Assembly: GCA_937957805.1 (NCBI GenBank)
Contig: CALFXW010000203.1
Location: 1-38,215 of the forward strand
Origin: an uncultured Sphingopyxis sp.
Lineage (GTDB): Bacteria > Pseudomonadota > Alphaproteobacteria > Sphingomonadales > Sphingomonadaceae
Reading direction: 5' to 3'
DNA: 38,215 nt
Shown here: piece after piece, positions 5,931-12,153 of the stretch
Layout: each line of letters begins with the position of its first letter
Numbering within the stretch: the stretch's first letter is position 1
The notes under the pieces: generated by a model
What the model saw: only the letters and a program-made list of their open reading frames with translations
The model's database searches: none
Told to the model about the DNA's origin: nothing
Position numbers and translations under genes: made by a program

Positions 5931-7817
5931 ATGCAGGAAATTGCGCAGGATTTTGACGTCGTCGTCGTTGGCGGTGGCCATGCGGGGGTGGAGGCGGCGA
6001 TGGCCGCCGCCCGCGTGGGGCAGCGCGCGCGTGTGCCGCTGCGTATCGCGCTCATCAGCTTTGATCCCGCGATGATTGGCGCAATGTCGTGCAATCCGGC
6101 GATTGGCGGCTTGGGTAAGGGCCATTTGGTGCGCGAAGTTGACGCTTTTGACGGGGTTATCGCCCGCGCGGCGGATGCAGGCGCGATCCACCACCGGATG
6201 CTCAATGCCAGCAAGGGCGCGGCGGTGCAGGGGCCGCGCGTGCAGGCCGACCGCCAGCTATTTGGCGCGGCGGTGCGCGCGATGGTGGCGGCGCAGTCCG
6301 GATTGACCGTGGTGGCAGGCGAAGTGGCCGCGCTCCGTAACGGTGCAAATGGCGCTTTTTCGGGGGTTTTGCTCGCCGACGGGCGGGAAATCAGCGCGCG
6401 TGCGACAATATTGGCGACCGGCACATTCCTCGGTGGACGCTTGTTTCGCGGCGAAGAGGTGCAGGATGGCGGGCGCATCGATGAAGCGGGCGCAAGCCGC
6501 CTCGCCGCGCAAATGCGTGGAGCGGCATTGCCGATGGCGCGGCTGAAAACCGGCACGCCGCCCCGGCTTGACGCGCGCAGCATCAATTGGGCGACGCTCG
6601 ACGAACAGCCGAGCGATGCGCTCGACTGGACGATGTCGGCGGCGACGGGCGCGCGCGTAAACCCCCAGATTAGCTGCTTTATCACCCGCACCAACGAAGC
6701 AGCGCACGACCATATTCGCGCCAATTTGCACCGTTCGCCGATGTTTACCGGCGCGATTGGCGCGCGCGGCCCGCGTTATTGCCCCTCCATTGAGGATAAG
6801 ATCCACCGATTCGCGGACAAGGACGGGCACCAGATTTTTCTGGAGCCAGAGGGGCTGGATACGCATTTCATCTACCCCAACGGGCTTTCAACCTCGCTGC
6901 CCGCCGACGTGCAGCTCGCCATGTTGCGCGAAATGCCCGGCCTCGGCTCGGTGGAGATGCTGGTGGCGGGCTATGCGGTTGAATATGATCATATTGATCC
7001 GCGCGCGCTCGATTCGGGGCTGATGTTGCGCGCCATGCCCGGCATTTGGTGTGCAGGGCAGATTAACGGCACGACGGGCTATGAAGAAGCAGCGGCACAA
7101 GGGCTGATTGCGGGCATAAATGCCGCGCGTTGGTGCGCGGGTGACGCGCCGATGGTGCTCAATCGTTGGGACAGCTATCTGGGGGTGATGATCGACGATC
7201 TGGTGTTGCAGGGGGTTAGCGAGCCATATCGCATGTTGACCGCGCGCGCCGAACATCGGCTGCGTTTGCGCGCCGATAATGGTGAAACGCGTTTGAGCGC
7301 TATTGCCGAGGGTGTCGGGGCTTTGAGCGATGCACGGCGCGCCGAAGTCGAAAAACGTCAGCGATTGCGCGAACATGGCCGTGAAATGCTGGGCGCGCCG
7401 GTTGCAAGTGCGATGCTGCGGCAGGCCGAGATGCCATTGCCTGCGGACGGGGTGATTCGCACGCTTGGCAATTGGCTGGCGATTGGCGGGGCGAACGGAC
7501 TGATTGACCAATTTGCCGATTTCGCCGCGCTGCCGGGCGCGATTCGCGCCGAATTGGTCGAAGATGTGCGCTACGCCCCCTATATCGCGCGCCACGCGGC
7601 AGAGCTGCGCGCGCTCGCCGCCAATGAAGATGTGCCGCTGGCGCGTGACCTTGATTATCGGGCGATTGGCGGCCTGTCGGCGGAAATGGTCGAACGGCTG
7701 AGTTGCGCGGCACCCGAAAATCTGGGCCAAGCCGCGCGAATCGCCGGAATCACGCCCGCCGCGCTCACCGCGATATTGGTGCACAGCCGCCAATCGCGTG
7801 CGAAAAGCGCGGCATGA
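5931..7817 (+). CDS. mnmG: tRNA uridine-5-carboxymethylaminomethyl modification enzyme, FAD subunit
   Basis: This 628-residue MnmG (GidA) works with MnmE to install cmnm5U at wobble position 34 of certain tRNAs, using FAD and methylenetetrahydrofolate. Visible features are the N-terminal FAD motif VVVVGGGHAGVEAA (G14-G19), SCNPAIGGLGKGHLVREVDA, the ATGTFLGG turn, LKTGTPPRLD, and the second nucleotide block GQINGTTGYEEAAAQG. YEEAAAQGL and RAEHRLRLRADN lead into the helical MnmE-binding C-terminus. The reading frame is open from 5844, but those first residues come from a palindromic repeat. MQEIAQDFDVVVVG at 5931 is the likely start (5919 is an alternative), and it gives the usual family length. 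The stop overlaps the rsmG start by four bases. Confidence 0.97.
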   Translation: MQEIAQDFDVVVVGGGHAGVEAAMAAARVGQRARVPLRIALISFDPAMIGAMSCNPAIGGLGKGHLVREVDAFDGVIARAADAGAIHHRMLNASKGAAVQGPRVQADRQLFGAAVRAMVAAQSGLTVVAGEVAALRNGANGAFSGVLLADGREISARATILATGTFLGGRLFRGEEVQDGGRIDEAGASRLAAQMRGAALPMARLKTGTPPRLDARSINWATLDEQPSDALDWTMSAATGARVNPQISCFITRTNEAAHDHIRANLHRSPMFTGAIGARGPRYCPSIEDKIHRFADKDGHQIFLEPEGLDTHFIYPNGLSTSLPADVQLAMLREMPGLGSVEMLVAGYAVEYDHIDPRALDSGLMLRAMPGIWCAGQINGTTGYEEAAAQGLIAGINAARWCAGDAPMVLNRWDSYLGVMIDDLVLQGVSEPYRMLTARAEHRLRLRADNGETRLSAIAEGVGALSDARRAEVEKRQRLREHGREMLGAPVASAMLRQAEMPLPADGVIRTLGNWLAIGGANGLIDQFADFAALPGAIRAELVEDVRYAPYIARHAAELRALAANEDVPLARDLDYRAIGGLSAEMVERLSCAAPENLGQAARIAGITPAALTAILVHSRQSRAKSAA

Positions 7818-8494
7818 GCCAAGGCATGGCGATTATCGACAATGCGGCGGCGGCACGCGCATGGATTGCCGATCTGCCCGATGTTTCACGTGAAACATTT
7901 GCCGCGCTCGACGCCTATATCGCGCTGCTCCGCGACGAATCGACGCGCCAGAACCTCGTCGCCGCGTCAACGCTGGCGGATGATGTGATGTGGAGCCGCC
8001 ATATTCTCGATTCGGCACAATGTTTAACGCATGCACCGCCTGAGGGCCGCTGGGTCGATCTGGGCAGCGGGCCGGGTCTGCCGGGTCTGATCGTCGCGAT
8101 TCTGGCACCCAAAATGCATGTTACCCTGGTCGAATCGCGGCGGTTGCGCGTCGAGTTTTTGCAGCATTGCGTTACGGAAATCGGCCTTAATCAACGGGTT
8201 AATGTCGTGCAGGCGCGGGTCGAAGCGCTCGCCCCCTGCGCTTATGACGTCATTTCGGCGCGCGCCTTTGCCCCGCTGGCGCGGCTTATCCCCACCGCTC
8301 GTCATTTGGCGGGGGCGCAGACCCGCTGGATCCTCCCAATGGGGCAGGGGGCAAAAACGGCCCTTTCCACGCTGCCCGCACCATGGCAAAGATGTTTTGC
8401 GCTCTGCCCCAGCCGGACCGATGCCGCATCGGGTCTGTTGGTCGGGAACGGCGCGTTCAATGTTATTAAAACATTGAAGAAAAAGAGAAATTGA
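7814..8494 (+). CDS. rsmG: 16S rRNA (guanine-527-N7) methyltransferase
   Basis: RsmG (GidB), 226 residues, is a SAM-dependent methyltransferase acting on G527 of 16S rRNA. The SAM-binding motif is WVDLGSGPGLPGLI, followed by VTLVESRRLRVEFL and the ISARAFAPL block typical of this family. The N-terminal helix carries LPDVSRETFAALDAY. The nucleotides coding DVSRET contain a perfect parS palindrome (7882-7897), so the same bases serve protein and partition-site roles. The start ATG overlaps the mnmG stop as ATGA, which indicates translational coupling. A later ATG at 7826 is possible. The next gene, parA, begins 75 nt downstream. Confidence 0.96.
   Translation: MSQGMAIIDNAAAARAWIADLPDVSRETFAALDAYIALLRDESTRQNLVAASTLADDVMWSRHILDSAQCLTHAPPEGRWVDLGSGPGLPGLIVAILAPKMHVTLVESRRLRVEFLQHCVTEIGLNQRVNVVQARVEALAPCAYDVISARAFAPLARLIPTARHLAGAQTRWILPMGQGAKTALSTLPAPWQRCFALCPSRTDAASGLLVGNGAFNVIKTLKKKRN
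7882..7897. promoter_or_regulatory. parS centromere-like ParB-binding site
   Basis: The 16 bases TGTTTCACGTGAAACA form a perfect palindrome matching the widespread bacterial chromosomal parS consensus exactly. It lies inside rsmG, 673 bp upstream of parA and about 1.5 kb upstream of parB. ParB clamps would load here in the presence of CTP and spread over flanking DNA. I saw no other perfect copy in the window. Confidence 0.93.
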
Positions 8495-8569
8495 CAAATA
8501 TCCGATATCCAGAATCGGCTATGGCTTGGGCTATTTTGCGACAAACAGGATGCGAAGATTCAAGTTGCC

Positions 8570-9352
8570 ATGATTAAAATCGCCATTGCCAATCAAAAAG
8601 GCGGCGTCGGTAAGACAACCAGCGCCATCAACCTCGCCACTGCATTGGCGGCGAGCGGCTGGCGCACTTTGTTGATCGACATGGACCCACAGGGCAATGC
8701 TTCCACCGGTCTGGGGGTCGCCAGCGCGCAGCGCCACACTTCATCCTATGACCTGTTGCTGGGGGAGGCGGATTTGTCCGCCGCCGCGCAGCCAACGCGC
8801 ATCCCCCGGCTCGACCTTGTCCCCGCCACCGTCGATTTGTCGGGGGCGGAGGTGGAAATGGTCGCGCTGCCCGACCGCACCCACCGTCTGGCGCAGATTT
8901 TGGCCGCTGCGCCTGCGGGGCAATGGGACATCTGCCTGATTGATTGCCCGCCATCGCTCGGCCTGTTGACGCTTAATGCCCTGTGCAGCGCCGATTCGCT
9001 GCTTGTCCCGCTGCAATGCGAATTTTTCGCGCTGGAGGGGCTGAGCCAATTATTGCAGACGGTTGAACGGGTGCGCGCCCGGTTTAACCCCGGTCTGTCG
9101 ATTCTGGGCGTTGTCCTCACCATGTTCGACCGGCGCAACCGGCTGACCGATGCGGTATCGGCCGATGTGCGCGAATGTCTGGGGCCGATTGTTTTTGACA
9201 GCGTCATCCCGCGCAACGTCCGCCTGTCCGAAGCGCCTAGTCACGGGCTGCCCGCGCTGGTTTATGACCATAAATGTTCGGGCTCGATCGCCTATATGGC
9301 GCTGGCGCGCGAAGTGATTTCGCGCCTGCCCGCTTTGCAAGTGGCGGCCTGA
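8570..9352 (+). CDS. parA: Chromosome-partitioning ATPase ParA (Soj)
   Basis: This 260-residue P-loop ATPase moves ParB-parS complexes along the nucleoid. The deviant Walker A box KGGVGKTT is at residues 10-17 with the signature lysine. LLIDMDPQGNAS (34-45) is the switch I region, CLIDCPPSLG the Walker B-like block, and VPLQCEFFALEGLSQL the usual helix. VIPRNVRLSEAPSHG near the C-terminus is characteristic of chromosomal ParA. There is no N-terminal helix-turn-helix extension, so it is of the chromosomal (Ib-like or Soj) type rather than plasmid type Ia. parB follows with a one-base gap. The operon is therefore parAB, downstream of mnmG-rsmG. Confidence 0.97.
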   Translation: MIKIAIANQKGGVGKTTSAINLATALAASGWRTLLIDMDPQGNASTGLGVASAQRHTSSYDLLLGEADLSAAAQPTRIPRLDLVPATVDLSGAEVEMVALPDRTHRLAQILAAAPAGQWDICLIDCPPSLGLLTLNALCSADSLLVPLQCEFFALEGLSQLLQTVERVRARFNPGLSILGVVLTMFDRRNRLTDAVSADVRECLGPIVFDSVIPRNVRLSEAPSHGLPALVYDHKCSGSIAYMALAREVISRLPALQVAA

Positions 9353-9353
9353 T

Positions 9354-10343
9354 ATGGCGGACGATAAAGAAAATGGCGAAGCAAGCGCCCCGGATAACGG
9401 CGGACAAGCCCCGCTTGGCGGCCCCGCACGCGCCAAACGGCCGGGCGGTCTGGGGCGCGGGCTTTCGGCGCTGCTCGGCGATATAGAGGGGGAGGCACCG
9501 CTCGCCGCAACGATCAGCGGCGGTGCCGCGCGCGAGGGGCTGACCAATTTGCCCATCGCCCAAATCCACCCCCACCCGGATCAGCCGCGCCGCCATTTTG
9601 ACGATGGGGCGCTGGCCGAACTTGCCGCCTCTATTCGCACGCGCGGGCTGGTGCAGCCAATTTTGGTGCGCCCTGCACCCGGTGGGCAGGGTTGGCAGAT
9701 TGTCGCGGGGGAACGGCGCTGGCGGGCGGCGCAGCGCGCTGGCCTGCACGAGATTCCGGCGCTGGTGCGCGCGCTCGATGACCGGGAAACCTTTACCATC
9801 GCGCTCATCGAAAATATCCAGCGGCAGGATTTGACCGCGATTGAAGAGGCGGAGGCTTATGTCCGCCTGCGCGACAATCTGGGCCATAATGCCGAAGAAA
9901 TCGGCCAGATGACCGGCAAATCGCGCAGCCATGTCACCAATATATTGCGCCTGCTTGACCTGCCCGACGCGGTGCGGGGGATGATCGCTGACGGCAGCCT
10001 CGGCATGGGGCATGCCCGCGCGCTGATCGGCCATGCAGATGCGCTGTCCCTGGCACGGCAGGCGGTAAAACAGGGCTGGTCGGTGCGCAAGGTGGAGGCG
10101 CTGGTGCGTCGGGGTGGGGCGCCGCACGCTGCGCCAACCGGGCGATTGGCGGCGCGCGGCGCTGGCGGCGACAGCGGTGGGGATGCCGATATTGCCGCGC
10201 TCGAATCGCACCTCGCAGCCCTGCTCGGCGTTGTGGTGCGAATCAATTATAACGCCGATGGCAGCGGGCAATTGACGCTCGACTATACCAGTCTCGACAC
10301 GCTCGACATGCTTTGTCAGCGGCTAAGCGGCGGCCAATTTTAG
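9354..10343 (+). CDS. parB: Chromosome-partitioning protein ParB (Spo0J), CTP-dependent DNA clamp
   Basis: This 329-residue protein binds parS and, with CTP, closes into a sliding clamp. The N-terminus carries the ParA-activating LGRGLSALLGD segment (about residues 33-43). The CTPase domain follows, with GLVQPILVRP, the C-motif GERRWRAA and the P-motif ENIQRQDL. The helix-turn-helix region IGQMTGKSRSHVTNILRLLDLP recognises parS. The last 40 residues form the dimerisation domain (LLGVVVRI). A glycine/alanine-rich linker precedes that domain. Start and stop are clear, and parA ends two bases before the ATG. Confidence 0.97.
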   Translation: MADDKENGEASAPDNGGQAPLGGPARAKRPGGLGRGLSALLGDIEGEAPLAATISGGAAREGLTNLPIAQIHPHPDQPRRHFDDGALAELAASIRTRGLVQPILVRPAPGGQGWQIVAGERRWRAAQRAGLHEIPALVRALDDRETFTIALIENIQRQDLTAIEEAEAYVRLRDNLGHNAEEIGQMTGKSRSHVTNILRLLDLPDAVRGMIADGSLGMGHARALIGHADALSLARQAVKQGWSVRKVEALVRRGGAPHAAPTGRLAARGAGGDSGGDADIAALESHLAALLGVVVRINYNADGSGQLTLDYTSLDTLDMLCQRLSGGQF

Positions 10344-10505
10344 CGCGAAACCCACGTAAAATCGCCGTTTTATTTCCTTGCTGCCCCGTTAACCACAATC
10401 GATTCCGATTTGGGAAGGCCCCTTGCGCCATTTGGCATGTGTGATCGGCGGGGGGCCGTCGAACACGACGACCAACCGATTGAGATTTACAAGGGACCAT
10501 TTCTT

Positions 10506-11012
10506 ATGAACAAGATGCTTTCGCGTGCCCTCGCCGGCTCGCTCTTCATCGCCGCTGGCATGACCGCTGGCACCGCTTATGCCGCGCCGGTGACCGCCAG
10601 CGCGACCGCCAGCGCCACGATTTTGTCGCCGGTGACCGTCACCAACACTGCTGACCTTGACTTTGGCACGATCGTGTCGGGTGCGTCGGCTGCAACCGTC
10701 AATGTGTCGACCGCTGGTGCACGTACCTGCGGTGCTGGCCTGACCTGCACCGGTACCACCACGGCTGCTGCTTTCGCAATTGCTGGTAGCGCCAGCAAGG
10801 TTGTCACCGTTTCGGTTCCGGCCAGCGTTTCGCTGTCGAACGGCACCGATTCGATGACTGCCACGCTGAGCAGCTCTGCCGGTTCGGGCACGCTGACGCT
10901 GAACGCGTCGGGCAATGCATCGCTCAACGTCGGTGGTTTGCTGGGTGTGGCTGCTGGTCAGGCCGATGGCGCCTATACCGGCACCTTTACGGTCAGCGTT
11001 GATTATCAATAA
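10506..11012 (+). CDS. Exported DUF4402 domain protein, pilin-like candidate subunit
   Basis: This 168-residue precursor has a clear signal peptide (MNKMLSRALAGSLFIAAGM, cleavage after AYA near residue 27). The mature part is rich in Ala, Thr, Ser, Gly and Val, with TATASATILSPVTVTNT-like opening strands, LDFGTIV, and a C-terminal GAYTGTFTVSVDYQ strand, all diagnostic of DUF4402. Two cysteines in RTCGAGLTCTG may form a disulfide. The final alternating strand resembles a subunit or donor strand of chaperone-usher pilins. AAGGGA lies nine bases upstream of the ATG. A PapD-like chaperone and an usher-like gene follow on the same strand, suggesting this is the exported structural subunit. The 260-bp gap before the chaperone may carry its own promoter. 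The role as a fimbrial subunit is inferred. Confidence 0.85.
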   Translation: MNKMLSRALAGSLFIAAGMTAGTAYAAPVTASATASATILSPVTVTNTADLDFGTIVSGASAATVNVSTAGARTCGAGLTCTGTTTAAAFAIAGSASKVVTVSVPASVSLSNGTDSMTATLSSSAGSGTLTLNASGNASLNVGGLLGVAAGQADGAYTGTFTVSVDYQ

Positions 11013-11272
11013 TCAGCATTGATTTGGGGCACATGCGGGGCGGGTCACCCCCCGACACGCACCCCATGTTCCAGGCAATCCAAGAAGGGGTCGTCGATCA
11101 TATCGGCGGCCCCTTTGTCGTTGCCACGCGAATTTGTTGAAAAATGGTGGATTTTCAGCCGCCAGCGCACTTATGGTTAGCAAAGTTTCAACCATGATTC
11201 CCCTAGTCCTTTTGGGTCAATCCACCCGGAAGGGGCGCACATTGCCCCCTCGTGACCAGCGGGAGAATATCA

Positions 11273-12103
11273 ATGATCCAGAAAATGTTGCGACGCGCCA
11301 GCGTCGCGCTGGCAGCCACCGGTCTGTTCCTGACCCTTGGCACCGCGCATGCAGGCGGCGGCGATTTGCTCGTCGCGCCGACGCGTATCGTGCTCGACGG
11401 GCCGCGTGGGGCCGAAATCGTCCTCAACAATATTGGCGAAGAAACCGCCACCTATCGCATTTCGCTCGAAATCAAGCGGATGACGCCAGAGGGTGCGCTT
11501 GAAGAAATTGACCCCAATTCGGTCAATGATGCCGAACGTCAGACGCTCGCCATGCTGCTCTACAGCCCGCGCCGCGTTACGCTGCCGCCCAACCAGCCGC
11601 AAACCATCCGCCTTAGCGTGCGTCCGCCCGCGGGCCTGCCCGATGGTGAATATCGGGCGCATATGCTGTTCCGTGCGGTGCCGGAATCGCGCTCCATCAG
11701 CGCGCCGGCCACCCCGACGAGCGGTGTTTCGATTGCGCTCACCCCGATTTACGGTGTCTCCATCCCGATAATCGTTCGCCAGGGCAGGTTGGAAGCCACC
11801 GCCGCCATCGCCAATGCACGGCTCGAAGCGCCGGGCACCGAACGACTGTTGCGCTTTGACCTTAGCAAACAGGGCAATCGTTCGGTCTATGGCGAAGTCA
11901 TTGTCACCCGGCCCGGCGTTGCCGAACCTTTGGTCGCCGCGCGCGGGGTCGCCATATACCCCGAAATCAACCAGCGGGTCGTCACCCTGCCGCTCAGCCA
12001 GGAACAATATGACGCGCTGCACGGGCCGGTGACCATCCGCTTCGTCGAAGATCGGGAGGTGGGTAACGCCACGCTCGCGGAAATGAGCACGGTGCTGCGC
12101 TGA
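11273..12103 (+). CDS. PapD-like periplasmic pilus-assembly chaperone
   Basis: This precursor of 276 residues has a signal peptide ending near AHA (residues 1-22) and an immunoglobulin-like PapD N-terminal domain. Marks include LLVAPTRIVLDGPRGAEIVLNN for the first strands, LLYSPRRVTLPPNQPQTIRL (which resembles the G1 or subunit-capping strand) and RPPAGLPDGEYRAHMLF. Such chaperones fold pilin subunits in the periplasm by donor-strand complementation and hand them to an outer-membrane usher. The second domain is less conserved. The chosen ATG at 11273 has GGGAGA at a suitable distance; an in-frame ATG at 11252 has none. It sits between the DUF4402 gene and an usher-like gene, 50 bp upstream of the latter. 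Confidence 0.85.
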   Translation: MIQKMLRRASVALAATGLFLTLGTAHAGGGDLLVAPTRIVLDGPRGAEIVLNNIGEETATYRISLEIKRMTPEGALEEIDPNSVNDAERQTLAMLLYSPRRVTLPPNQPQTIRLSVRPPAGLPDGEYRAHMLFRAVPESRSISAPATPTSGVSIALTPIYGVSIPIIVRQGRLEATAAIANARLEAPGTERLLRFDLSKQGNRSVYGEVIVTRPGVAEPLVAARGVAIYPEINQRVVTLPLSQEQYDALHGPVTIRFVEDREVGNATLAEMSTVLR

Positions 12104-12153
12104 TCGGTGCTGCGGGCAGGCATTTGATGCCAGCTCGACCCGGTTAGGATGTG

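Noticed and set aside
8285..8293. Possible DnaA box TTATCCCCA in rsmG
   Set aside because: A single one-mismatch copy within coding sequence and no AT-rich unwinding region; not evidence for oriC.
8491..8523. TTGACA -35 and possible -10 before parA
   Set aside because: TTGACA is present over the rsmG stop, but no convincing -10 lies at 16-18 bp; GGCTAT would need 20 bp spacing.
11020..11070. Terminator after the DUF4402 gene
   Set aside because: GC-rich short complementarities exist (GGGGCGGGTCACCCCCC), but no stable stem with a T-run could be drawn with confidence.
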